Shown here one piece after another: positions 48,401-56,584 of a DNA stretch of 64,000 nt. Source of the DNA: Lentzea albida. GTDB lineage: Bacteria; Actinomycetota; Actinomycetes; Mycobacteriales; Pseudonocardiaceae. The notes below the pieces were generated by a model. The model saw only the letters and a list, made by a program, of their open reading frames with translations, searched no databases and was not told where the DNA came from. A program made the translations under genes and the position numbers. The stretch lies in assembly GCF_900111005.1 (NCBI RefSeq), contig NZ_FOFV01000010.1, forward strand, positions 186,001 through 250,000, written 5' to 3'. Within the stretch, counting starts at the first letter, position 1, and each line of letters starts with the position of its first letter.

Positions 48401-49465
48401 TCAGAAGTCGAACTGGTCGATGTTGTCCTTGGTGAACACCGTCGGCGGGCCGAGCACGACCTCGCCCTTGGCGCCGATCGTGTAGTCACCCAGGTCGCCG
48501 GCCTTGTACTTCTCGCCCTCCGCGCCGGTGATCTGCCCGGACGCGAGCGCGGCGGCGGTGTAGGTCGCGAGGTAGCCGAGCTTGCTCGGGTCCCACAGCG
48601 CGAACGACTTGACCGTGCCGTCCTGCACGAACTTGCGCATCTGGTTCGGCGTGCCGAGACCGGTCAGCTGGACCTTGCCCTTGTACTCGGACGAGCTGAG
48701 GTACCGGGCGGCCGCCGCGACACCGACGGTGGTCGGCGAGATGATGCCCTTGAGGTTCGGGTGCGCCTGCAGCAGGCCCTGGGTCTTCTGGAACGACGTC
48801 TGGTCGTCGTCGTTGCCGTACGCGGTCTCGACGAGCTCGAGACCCGAGTACTCGGGCTTCGCGAGCTCGGTCTTCATGACCTCGATCCACGCGTTCTGGT
48901 TGGTGGCGTTGGGGGTCGCGGACAGGATCGCGATCTCGCCGGACCCGCCGACCGCCTCGCTGATCAGCTTGACCTGACCGGCGGCGATCTCGTTCGACGT
49001 GGCCTGGTTGATGAACACGTCCCGCGCGTCCGGCGCGGCGTCGGAGTCGAACGTGACGACCTTCAGGCCCTGCTGGCGCGCGCTCTTCAGCGCGGGCGCG
49101 ACGGCGTTGGCGTCGTTCGCCGAGATCACCAGCGCGTCCTGCTTCTGCTGCGCCGCGGTGTTGATGTAGGTGACCTGTGAGGACGCGGCCGCGTCGGACG
49201 GTCCGGTCGGCTTCACCTCGGCCTTGATCGCGGTGCCCGCCTGCTCGGCGCCCTTCTGCGCCACGGTGAAGTACGGGTTGTTGACCTGCTTGGGCAGGAA
49301 CGTGATCTTCAGACCCTCCTTGAGGGCCGCGTTCGGATCACCCTTCGCGGCGTTCGTGGCGCCACCGGTCTGGTCACCGGCGCTGTCCTTCGTGGTGCCA
49401 CCACCGCAGGCGGTGAGCGCGACGGCCCCGGACACCACCAGGGCAAGCACTAAACGTGTGTTCAT
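48401..49465 (-). CDS. rhaS: Rhamnose ABC transporter substrate-binding lipoprotein
   Basis: Periplasmic-type binding lipoprotein of 354 residues (RbsB/Peripla_BP_4 family). Signal MNTRLVLALVVSGAVALTAC with the lipid-anchored Cys at residue 20. Mature features: ITFLPKQVNNPYFTVAQKG, the ligand region ALVISANDANAVAPALKSAR, VVTFDSDAAPDARDVFINQA and a C-terminal TVKSFALWDPSKLGYLATY. ATG 49465 overlaps the permease stop as ATGA. Position between rhaQ and rhaM identifies it as RhaS. Confidence 0.93.
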   Translation of the reverse strand: MNTRLVLALVVSGAVALTACGGGTTKDSAGDQTGGATNAAKGDPNAALKEGLKITFLPKQVNNPYFTVAQKGAEQAGTAIKAEVKPTGPSDAAASSQVTYINTAAQQKQDALVISANDANAVAPALKSARQQGLKVVTFDSDAAPDARDVFINQATSNEIAAGQVKLISEAVGGSGEIAILSATPNATNQNAWIEVMKTELAKPEYSGLELVETAYGNDDDQTSFQKTQGLLQAHPNLKGIISPTTVGVAAAARYLSSSEYKGKVQLTGLGTPNQMRKFVQDGTVKSFALWDPSKLGYLATYTAAALASGQITGAEGEKYKAGDLGDYTIGAKGEVVLGPPTVFTKDNIDQFDF

Positions 49466-50421
49466 GGCGCGGCCTTCCTCAGACTTGCGACGCGACGGGT
49501 GACGGACGGGGCGAGAACGCTCACCAGCAGCAGGAGGCCGGTGACGATGGTGAGGACCTCCGTGGAGGTGTCCTGCAGGATCAGGAGGTTGCGCAGGCCG
49601 CCGAGCAGCAGCACGCCCGCGAGCACGCCGAACAGCGTGCCTTTGCCGCCGAAGATGGACACGCCCCCGAGCAGCACGGCGGCGACGACGGCCAGTTCGA
49701 GCCCGAGCCCGTTGTCGGCGCGGGCGCTGGAGAACCGGAACGTGTAGACGATGCCGGCGATCGCGGCCACGGCCCCGGCGAGCACGAACAGGGACAGCTT
49801 GATCCGCTTGACCCGGATGCCGGAGAACCGGGCACCCTCCTCGTTGGCGCCGATCGCGTAGACGGACCGGCCGAACGAGCTGGCGTGCAGCGCGACTCCG
49901 AACAGGACGGCGAGCACGGCGGCCAGCACGATCGGGTACGGGATGTCCGTGCCGGGCACCGGGGTCGTGCCGAACGACGTGTAGCTCGCCGGGAAGTCGG
50001 CGACCGCGGTGTCGCCCAGGACGACCAGCGCGAGGCCGCGGTACAGGGCGAGCGTGCCGATCGTGACGGCCAGCGACGGCAGTCCGAGCCGGGTGACCAG
50101 CAGTCCGTTGACCGCACCGCACACCGCCCCGACCACGATCACGGTCGGCAGGATCGTCTCGAGCGACCAGCCCGCGTTCCACAGCCAGCCGATCATCGCG
50201 CTCGACAGGCCGAGCACCGACGCGACGGACAGGTCGATCTCGCCCGCCACGACCACCAGCGTCAGCGGCAGCGCGATCAACGCGATCTCGCCGATGTCGA
50301 GGCCGAGGTAGAAGAGGTTGCCGCCGGACAGGAACGAGCCGTCCGTGCCGGCCTGACCGGTCAGCGCGACGACGATCAGCAGGAACACCAGCGCGGTCTC
50401 CCACCGCAGGAAGTTACGCAT
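49462..50421 (-). CDS. rhaQ: Rhamnose ABC transporter permease
   Basis: RbsC-type membrane permease of 319 residues with about nine helices, including ETALVFLLIVVALTGQ and IGEIALIALPLTLVVVAGEI. The conserved DLSVASVLGLSSAMIGW and VFGGKG-type stretch LLGGVSIFGGKGTLFGVLAG are family marks. ATG 50421 overlaps the end of rhaP by eight bases. RhaP and RhaQ would form the membrane channel. Confidence 0.92.
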   Translation of the reverse strand: MRNFLRWETALVFLLIVVALTGQAGTDGSFLSGGNLFYLGLDIGEIALIALPLTLVVVAGEIDLSVASVLGLSSAMIGWLWNAGWSLETILPTVIVVGAVCGAVNGLLVTRLGLPSLAVTIGTLALYRGLALVVLGDTAVADFPASYTSFGTTPVPGTDIPYPIVLAAVLAVLFGVALHASSFGRSVYAIGANEEGARFSGIRVKRIKLSLFVLAGAVAAIAGIVYTFRFSSARADNGLGLELAVVAAVLLGGVSIFGGKGTLFGVLAGVLLLGGLRNLLILQDTSTEVLTIVTGLLLLVSVLAPSVTRRVASLRKAAP

Positions 50422-51457
50422 GGCTGGTCCCTTCCGAGGTGCGCAGGGCCTTCGCCAGCCGCAGTGCGAGGAGCCGGTCGACGGTGATCGCGCTGAGCAG
50501 CAACGCGCCCGAGATCGCCTGCTGCCAGAACGCGGGGATCTGCAGCACCACCAGGCAACTCGTGATCGTGCCGAGCAGGAGTGCGCCGAGCGCGGCCCCG
50601 GTCACCGTGCCCGACCCGCCGAAGATCGCGACACCGCCGACCACGACCGCCGCGACGACCTGGAGTTCGAGCCCCGTGCCCGCCGCCGCGTCGACCGTGC
50701 CGTACCGGGCCACCCACAGCGCCCCGGCCAGCCCCGCGACGAGTCCGGAGAGGACGAACGTGGTGAGCATCCGCTTCGCGACCGGGATGCCCGCCAGTGT
50801 CGCGGCCTCGGGGTTCGAGCCGATCGCGTACAGCTCGCGGCCGGACCGGTAGGAGCGCAGGTACACGGCCGCCACCACGATGACGACGAGCGTGATGAGC
50901 ACGAGCACCGGGATGCCCATGACTCGGGCGCTGCCGAGGTTCAGCAGCGCGTCCGGGAGGTTCGCCGCGTTGACCTGCTTGCCCTGGGCCAGTGCGAAGT
51001 CGACGCCGCGGAACACGTACAGCGTGCCGAGCGTGACCACGAGGCTGGGGACGTTGCCCAGTGCCACCAGAAGGCCGTTGAGCAGTCCGCACGCCAGCCC
51101 GACCGCGATGCCGAACCCGATGCCCAGCAGCAGCGGGGTGCCGGGGTTGTCGGCGAAGTGCTGGGCGGTGAGGAACGCGGACAGGCCGAGCACCGAGCCC
51201 ACGGACAGGTCGACGTTGCGGGTGATGACGACGAGGGTCTGACCCACCGCGAGCAGGGCGACGATCGAGGCGTTGAGGAGGAGGTCGCGCAGGCTCTGCG
51301 GCTGGATGAAGCGCGGGTTGACGATCGCCGTGGGGATGACGACGAGCGCGAGGGCCACGACGATGCCGAGTTCGCGGACGCGGCCGACCCGGGTGGAGAG
51401 GCGCCGGGCCGCGGTGCGGCGGGAGGGTGCGACGGCGGGGGTGAGTTGAGCGGTCAC
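50414..51457 (-). CDS. rhaP: Rhamnose ABC transporter permease
   Basis: RbsC-type permease of 347 residues. After a cytoplasmic Arg-rich N terminus comes GIVVALALVVIPTAIVNPRF; marks include TRNVDLSVGSVLGLSAFLTA and VVGGVAIFGGSGTVTGAALG. GTG 51457 overlaps the stop of a small upstream frame as GTGA. Partner of RhaQ. Confidence 0.92.
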   Translation of the reverse strand: MTAQLTPAVAPSRRTAARRLSTRVGRVRELGIVVALALVVIPTAIVNPRFIQPQSLRDLLLNASIVALLAVGQTLVVITRNVDLSVGSVLGLSAFLTAQHFADNPGTPLLLGIGFGIAVGLACGLLNGLLVALGNVPSLVVTLGTLYVFRGVDFALAQGKQVNAANLPDALLNLGSARVMGIPVLVLITLVVIVVAAVYLRSYRSGRELYAIGSNPEAATLAGIPVAKRMLTTFVLSGLVAGLAGALWVARYGTVDAAAGTGLELQVVAAVVVGGVAIFGGSGTVTGAALGALLLGTITSCLVVLQIPAFWQQAISGALLLSAITVDRLLALRLAKALRTSEGTSHA

Positions 51458-51639
51458 GGGCCCACCGCCAGGGCTCGGTTCGCGACGGCCTTGCGGCCCA
51501 CGGCCTTCCGGCCCACCGCCGGGGTTCGGCTCGCGCGGGCCGTCCGGCCCACCGCCAGGGCCGGGCTCACGACGGCCGCCCGACCCGCCACCGTCCGGGC
51601 GGCGACCACACGCCCTGCCACGCCTTCCTGCGCCGTCAC
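51454..51639 (-). CDS. Possible small coupled gene between rhaT and rhaP (61 residues)
   Basis: The ATPase gene ends 178 bases before rhaP. This gap is one open frame that starts with GTG overlapping the ATPase stop as GTGA and ends with a TGA overlapping the rhaP GTG as GTGA, the same coupling seen elsewhere in this operon. The predicted peptide is Ala/Val/Arg/Gly-rich with internal repeats (ALAVGRTARASR, TPAVGRKAVGRKAV, ANRALAVG), encoded by GGCCCACCGCC units at 51459, 51510 and 51546, spaced by multiples of three. It resembles nothing I know. It may be a genuine basic small protein or merely a translated spacer that keeps ribosomes moving to rhaP. Confidence 0.4.
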   Translation of the reverse strand: MTAQEGVAGRVVAARTVAGRAAVVSPALAVGRTARASRTPAVGRKAVGRKAVANRALAVGP

Positions 51640-53138
51640 TTCGCCCCCACCTGACCCGCGGCCGCCAGCGCCACGCGTTCCTCCGTCGCCTCGGCCCGCG
51701 AGAACTCCTCCACCAGCCGCCCTTCGTGCATCACCAGCACCCGGTCGGCCATGCCCAGCACCTCCGGCAGCTCCGACGAGATCATCAACACCGCCACGCC
51801 CTGCCCGGCCAGTTCCGACAGCAGCCGGTGCACCTCGGCCTTCGTCCCGACGTCGATGCCGCGGGTCGGCTCGTCGACGATCAGCACGGACGGCCCGCGC
51901 GCCAGCCACTTCGCCAGCACGACCTTCTGCTGGTTGCCGCCGGACAACACGCCGACGGGGTCGCCCAGCCGGGAGAACTTCAGCCGCAGCTTCACGGCCC
52001 AGTCCTGCGCCAGGGCGCGCTCGGAACGTCGCCGCAGCAACCCGAAAGTCGACAGCCGGCCCAGTGAGGCCAAAGCGGTGTTGCGTTCGATGGACGCGTC
52101 CATCACGAGTCCCTGCTGGCGGCGGTCTTCCGGCACGAACCCGATGCCGGCGGCCATCGCGGCGGTGGGGGAGCCGTACTTGAGCTTGCGGCCACCCACG
52201 TGCACGGAACCGCCGTCCGGGCGGTCGATGCCGAACACCGCGCGCGCGACCTCGCTGCGTCCGGCTCCGACAAGTCCTGACAGGGCGACGATCTCGCCCG
52301 CGCGGACGTCGAACGACACGTCGGTGAAGACGCCCTCGCGGGTGAGTCGCCGCACCGCCAGTTTCACCTCGCCCGCCTTGACGTCCTCCTTGGGGAAGAG
52401 CTGCGAGAGCTCGCGTCCGACCATCCTGCGCACCAACGAGTCCGGCGTCTCCGGCTCCAGCCCGCCGGACCACACGAACTCGCCGTCGCGCAGCACCGTG
52501 GCGCGTTGGCACAGCTCGAAGACCTCGTTCAACCGGTGCGAGACGAACAGCACGGCCGCGTCCTGCGCCCGCAACGCCCGCACCACACCGAAAAGTCGCT
52601 GCACCTCGTGGGCGGACAGGGCGGCGGTCGGCTCGTCCATGACGATCACGCGGGCGTCGAACGACAGCGCCTTGGCGATCTCCACGAGCTGCTGGTCCGC
52701 AATGGACAGTCCACGCGCCGGGCGGGCCGGGTCGAGGCGGACCCCGAGGCGGGAGAACAGCTCCGAGGTCCGCGCGTGCAGGGCGGCCACGTCGATGCGG
52801 CGGCCGAACCCGAGCGGCTGGCGGCCCATGAACACGTTCTCGGCCACCGACAGGTCGCCGAACAGCGTCGGTTCCTGGTAGATGATCGCGATGCCCGCGG
52901 CCAGGGCGTCGGCCGGACCGGAGAACCGGCGCTGCTCGCCGTCGACCAGCACCGCGCCCGCGTCGGGGCGGTGGACGCCCGCGAGGGTCTTGATCAGCGT
53001 CGACTTGCCGGCGCCGTTCTCCCCGAGCAGCGCGTGGGCCTCGCCGGGCAGCAGTTCCAGCGACACCCCGGACAACGCGCGGACGGCGCCGAAGGACTTG
53101 CTCACCTGCTCCAGTGCCACCACGGGAGGTCGGTCCAC
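51636..53138 (-). CDS. rhaT: Rhamnose ABC transporter ATP-binding protein (RbsA type, two NBDs)
   Basis: A 500-residue double ATPase. First domain: Walker A LLGENGAGKSTLIKTLAG near residue 38, signature GLSIADQQLVEIAKAL, Walker B VIVMDEPTAALS. Second domain: degenerate Walker A SGLVGAGRSEVARAVFG, signature LSGGNQQKVVLAKWL and Walker B VLIVDEPTRGID. GTG 53138 follows GAGGAG. First gene of the rhamnose operon; the operator GTTGAAACGTTTTAAC (53156-53171) is 18 bases upstream. Confidence 0.93.
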   Translation of the reverse strand: MDRPPVVALEQVSKSFGAVRALSGVSLELLPGEAHALLGENGAGKSTLIKTLAGVHRPDAGAVLVDGEQRRFSGPADALAAGIAIIYQEPTLFGDLSVAENVFMGRQPLGFGRRIDVAALHARTSELFSRLGVRLDPARPARGLSIADQQLVEIAKALSFDARVIVMDEPTAALSAHEVQRLFGVVRALRAQDAAVLFVSHRLNEVFELCQRATVLRDGEFVWSGGLEPETPDSLVRRMVGRELSQLFPKEDVKAGEVKLAVRRLTREGVFTDVSFDVRAGEIVALSGLVGAGRSEVARAVFGIDRPDGGSVHVGGRKLKYGSPTAAMAAGIGFVPEDRRQQGLVMDASIERNTALASLGRLSTFGLLRRRSERALAQDWAVKLRLKFSRLGDPVGVLSGGNQQKVVLAKWLARGPSVLIVDEPTRGIDVGTKAEVHRLLSELAGQGVAVLMISSELPEVLGMADRVLVMHEGRLVEEFSRAEATEERVALAAAGQVGAK

Positions 53139-53155
53139 GTCCGTGTCTCCTCGAT

Positions 53156-53171
53156 GTTGAAACGTTTTAAC
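53156..53171 (-). promoter_or_regulatory. RhaR-type operator for the rhamnose operon
   Basis: GTTGAAACGTTTTAAC pairs at seven of eight positions around a central CG. It lies 18 bases upstream of the rhaT start and 93 bases upstream of the divergent LacI gene. The same core recurs before PL11 and GH78. Confidence 0.75.
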
Positions 53172-53234
53172 ACCTGAGTTACGAGCACTCTGAGTGCGCT
53201 ACGTCACCATGTCAAGGGTTGCGGGGTACGATTC

Positions 53235-53250
53235 GTTGTCACGTTTCAAC
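53235..53250 (+). promoter_or_regulatory. RhaR-type operator for the regulator gene
   Basis: GTTGTCACGTTTCAAC, six of eight pairs symmetrical around CG, 14 bases before the LacI start codon. Likely the autoregulatory site of the same repressor. Confidence 0.65.
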
Positions 53251-53263
53251 AAAGGAGCCGCCG

Positions 53264-54274
53264 GTGAAGCCGTCAGTGGGCATCCGCGACGTCGCGCAAC
53301 ACGCCGGCGTGTCCAACGCGACCGTCTCGAACGTGCTGAACCGGCCGGACGTCGTCGCCCCGGCGACCAGGCAACGGGTGCTGGCCGCGATCGAGCAACT
53401 GGGCTTCGTGCGCAACGAGTCCGCGCGTCAGCTGCGCGCGGGCCGCAGCAGGGTGCTCGCCTACGTCGTGCTCGACGCGGCGAACCCGTTCTTCACCGAC
53501 GTGGCACGTGGTGTCGAGGACGCGGCACGGGAGGCGGGCCTCGCCCTCTTCCTCTGCAACAGCGCCTCCGACGGCGGCCGCGAACGCGAGTACCTGGAGC
53601 TGCTGCACGAGCAACGCGTCGAGGGCATCCTGATCACCCCGGTCGACACGGAGAGCGCACAGCTCGCCGAACGCGGCACGCCGATCGTGCTGGTCGACCG
53701 CGAGGCGACGGACGGCACGCGGTGCTCGGTCGCCGTGGACGACGTGCTCGGCGGCGAGCTCGCGGTCACGCACCTGATCGAGAACGGCCACACCCGCATC
53801 GCGATGGTCGGCGGCCCGCTGTCCATCCAGCAGGTGCGCGACCGCCGCGAGGGCGCGCTGCGGGCCCTGCGCAACGCCGGTCTGCCGGACGACGCCCTGA
53901 CGTTCCTCGAGACGAAGAGCCTGCAGGTGTCGGAGGGCCGGGGTGCGGGGGAGAGGCTCGTCGGCCTGCCCGCGTCCCGCCGGCCCACCGCGGCGTTCTG
54001 CGGCAACGACCTGGTCGCACTCGGTCTGCTCCAGTCGATGACGCAGCAGGGCCTGCGCGTGCCGGACGACCTCGCCGTCGTGGGCTACGACGACATCGAC
54101 TTCGCCGCGGCCGCCGCCGTGCCGCTGACGTCGGTGCGCCAGCCGCGCGAACAGCTCGGCCGCACCGCCGCCCAGCTGCTGCTCGCGGAGAACGAGCCGG
54201 ACCACGAGCACCGGCACGTGAAGTTCCAGCCGGAGCTGGTGGTCCGGGCCTCCACCGCGATCAGGCGACGCTGA
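53264..54274 (+). CDS. LacI-family regulator of rhamnose genes
   Basis: A 336-residue repressor. HTH: SVGIRDVAQHAGVSNATVSN at residues 4-23, then VLNRPDVVAPATRQRVLAAI as hinge region. Effector domain: RVLAYVVLDAANPFFTDVAR, HLIENGHTRIAMVGG and VPDDLAVVGYDDIDFAAAAA. GTG 53264 has AAAGGAG at good spacing; a frame to 53219 is possible but unsupported. It is divergent from the rhamnose operon with two operators between, and by the shared boxes probably also controls a PL11 lyase and the GH78 rhamnosidase. The effector is probably rhamnose or a catabolite. Confidence 0.92.
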   Translation: MKPSVGIRDVAQHAGVSNATVSNVLNRPDVVAPATRQRVLAAIEQLGFVRNESARQLRAGRSRVLAYVVLDAANPFFTDVARGVEDAAREAGLALFLCNSASDGGREREYLELLHEQRVEGILITPVDTESAQLAERGTPIVLVDREATDGTRCSVAVDDVLGGELAVTHLIENGHTRIAMVGGPLSIQQVRDRREGALRALRNAGLPDDALTFLETKSLQVSEGRGAGERLVGLPASRRPTAAFCGNDLVALGLLQSMTQQGLRVPDDLAVVGYDDIDFAAAAAVPLTSVRQPREQLGRTAAQLLLAENEPDHEHRHVKFQPELVVRASTAIRRR

Positions 54275-54371
54275 TCGGCGGCCGTTCGAAGCGGAGGAAG
54301 CCGCACGGTTGGATCACCCGTCGGGTGGGCACCCAGAGGTGGTCCCGAGCCCGAACGGAAAGGCCTTGCTC

Positions 54372-55520
54372 ATGCCGTCGGACACAGTTCTCCTCGCCGA
54401 CCGGTACAGGTTGGGTGAGGTGCTCGGCACCGGTGGCGTCGCGGAGGTGCGCCGGGCCAGGGACGTCCTGCTGGCACGGGACGTCGCGGTCAAGCTGTTC
54501 CAGCCGGGTGACGACCTCTCGGACGCGCGCCGCATCGACAAGGAGATCTGCGCACTGGCCGGGCTGTCGCATCCGGGCCTGGTCAAGGTCTACGACGCCG
54601 ATCCCTCCGGCGAGACTCCGTACCTGGTCCTGGAGCTCATCGAGGGCAAGACCCTGCGCGATCGCATCGCGAAGGGGCCGATGTCCGTCGAGGAGGTGCG
54701 ACGGGTGGGGGCGGCCCTCGCGGACGCGCTGGCCCACGTCCACTCCCGCGGTTTCATCCACCGCGACGTCAAGCCGTCCAACATCCTCTTCGACGACGAC
54801 GGCCTGCCGCGTCTCGCCGACTTCGGGCTGGTGCGCTCGGCCGACGAGGCGGGTCTGACCAGGACCGGCCAGGTGGTCGGCACGGCCGCCTACCTCGCGC
54901 CGGAGCAGGTGCGGGGCGAGGACCTCACGTCGGCGGTCGACGTCTACGCGCTCGGGCTCGTCCTGCTGGAATGCCTCACCGGGCAGCGCGAGTACCAGGG
55001 CGCCGAGGTCGAGTCCGCGGTCGCCCGCCTGCACCGGCCCCCGGCGATCCCGGACGACCTGCCGTTCGACCTCGTGCGACTGCTGTCGAGGATGACCTCC
55101 CTGAGCGTGGCCCGCCGCCCGTCCGCCCACGAGTGCGCCGAAGCCCTGCGCACCCCCTCCGCGGACACGCCCACCGTCGTCGTGCCGAAGCCGCGCTCCC
55201 GCGGACTGCTCGCGGCCGCGTCGGCCGTGGTGCTGATCTCGGCCATCGGCACGGGGATCAGCGCGTGGAACAGCGTCACCGCGACCGGTGCCGACCAGCC
55301 GGAGACGACCGCTCCCGCCTCGACCGGGACCCCGGTGAGCACCGCGGTGGTCACCCCGGCGCCCGTCGCGGTGCAGCCGTTGCCGCCGGCCGACGCGCCG
55401 CCCGCCGTGCAGGCCGTGGACAACCGCAAGGCCGCCCCTCCTCCCGCACCGGCGGACAAGGGCAAGGCCGCCTCCGGCAAGGGAAAGCCCGGCAAGGGCG
55501 AGAACAAGGGCAAGGGCTGA
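54372..55520 (+). CDS. Membrane-anchored Ser/Thr protein kinase
   Basis: A 382-residue eukaryotic-type kinase. Catalytic domain about residues 10-255: glycine loop LGTGGVAEVRRA, Lys in DVAVKLFQ, HRDVKPSNILFD, DFGLVRSAD and GTAAYLAPEQVRG. A single helix (GLLAAASAVVLISAIGTGI) at about residue 275 is followed by a Pro/Thr-rich extracellular region ending in a Lys/Gly-rich tail (KGKAASGKGKPGKGENKGKG). There are no PASTA repeats. ATG 54372 is preceded by GGAAAGG. Its stop is adjacent to that of the convergent TerC gene. Substrates unknown. Confidence 0.92.
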   Translation: MPSDTVLLADRYRLGEVLGTGGVAEVRRARDVLLARDVAVKLFQPGDDLSDARRIDKEICALAGLSHPGLVKVYDADPSGETPYLVLELIEGKTLRDRIAKGPMSVEEVRRVGAALADALAHVHSRGFIHRDVKPSNILFDDDGLPRLADFGLVRSADEAGLTRTGQVVGTAAYLAPEQVRGEDLTSAVDVYALGLVLLECLTGQREYQGAEVESAVARLHRPPAIPDDLPFDLVRLLSRMTSLSVARRPSAHECAEALRTPSADTPTVVVPKPRSRGLLAAASAVVLISAIGTGISAWNSVTATGADQPETTAPASTGTPVSTAVVTPAPVAVQPLPPADAPPAVQAVDNRKAAPPPAPADKGKAASGKGKPGKGENKGKG

Positions 55521-56519
55521 TCACTCGTCCCTGTCGCGGTGGCTGCCGCGCAGGGAACCGGGGTGCGCCTTGGCCGACGGGTCGTTGCGCGTCTTGATGA
55601 GACTCGCGACCGTGACGACCACCAGGATTGCGATGATCACGCCCAGGCTGAGCGGGGTCGGCACCTCGGGCACGCTCTCCGAGATGTCCACGTGCGCCCA
55701 GTGCAGGATCAGCTTCACACCGATGAACGCGAGGATGATCGCGAGACCGGCCGAGAGGTAGACCAGTCGGTCGAGCAGGCCCTTGACGAGGAAGAACAAC
55801 GCCCGCAGGCCGAGCAGCGCGAACGCGTTGGCGGTGAAGACGATGTAGGGCTCCTCGGTCACGCCGAACACCGCGGGGATCGAGTCGAGCGCGAACAGCA
55901 GGTCGACGCCGCCGATCGCGACCAGCACGATGAACAGTGGCGTGGCGAGCCGCTTGCCGTCGACGCGGGTGAAGATCTTGCCGCCGACGTAGTCGTCCGT
56001 GACGGGGATGAGCTTGCGCGCGGTCTTCACCACGACGTTGTTCTCGACGTCGGGGTCCTCGTCGCGGTGCCGGAAGAGCTGCACGGCGGTGAAGATCAGG
56101 AGAAGGCCGAACAGCAGGAACATGAACGAGAACAACGACAGCAGCGTCGCGCCCACGGCGATGAAGATGCCGCGCATGATCAGGGCCAGCACGATGCCGA
56201 ACGTCAGCACCTTGTGCTGGTGCTCCTCGGGCACCAGGAACGTCGTCATGATGATCACGAAGACGAACAGGTTGTCGACCGAGAGGCTCTTCTCGACGAT
56301 GTAGCCGGCGAAGTACTCCGCGCCGAACCCGCCGCCGTGCGCGCTGGCGAACCACACGCCGAAGGCGACCGCGACGAGGATGTAGAACACCGACCACAGA
56401 GTGGCCTCGCGGAAGCCGATCCGGTGTGGTCTCCACGCCGCCAGAACCAGGTCGACCGCCAGCAGCAGGACGATCACACCGATCGTCGTCGCCCACGTCA
56501 GTCCGCTGATCTCCAGCAC
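55521..56519 (-). CDS. TerC-family integral membrane protein
   Basis: A 332-residue membrane protein of the TerC/Alx/MeeF group, linked to metal (Mn2+) export to loading of exoproteins and to tellurite resistance. About seven to nine helices; marks are VEKSLSVDNLFVFVIIMTTF near residue 75 and the second acidic motif GGVDLLFALDSIPAVFGVT near residue 200, both metal-binding. GTG 56519 follows GGAGGGG. No yybP-ykoY manganese riboswitch can fit in the short upstream gap. Confidence 0.92.
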   Translation of the reverse strand: MLEISGLTWATTIGVIVLLLAVDLVLAAWRPHRIGFREATLWSVFYILVAVAFGVWFASAHGGGFGAEYFAGYIVEKSLSVDNLFVFVIIMTTFLVPEEHQHKVLTFGIVLALIMRGIFIAVGATLLSLFSFMFLLFGLLLIFTAVQLFRHRDEDPDVENNVVVKTARKLIPVTDDYVGGKIFTRVDGKRLATPLFIVLVAIGGVDLLFALDSIPAVFGVTEEPYIVFTANAFALLGLRALFFLVKGLLDRLVYLSAGLAIILAFIGVKLILHWAHVDISESVPEVPTPLSLGVIIAILVVVTVASLIKTRNDPSAKAHPGSLRGSHRDRDE

Positions 56520-56542
56520 CGCAACCCCTCCGGCCGCCCGGT

Positions 56543-56573
56543 CCGTCCGCAGGGGACGTTACCGGGCGGACGG
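56543..56573. terminator. Hairpin after the GH3 gene
   Basis: Arms CCGTCCGC (56543-56550) and GCGGACGG (56566-56573) lie just beyond the GH3 stop codon (GH3 is read leftward) and before the TerC start. Confidence 0.6.
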
Positions 56574-56584
56574 CCGGAGCGCCG

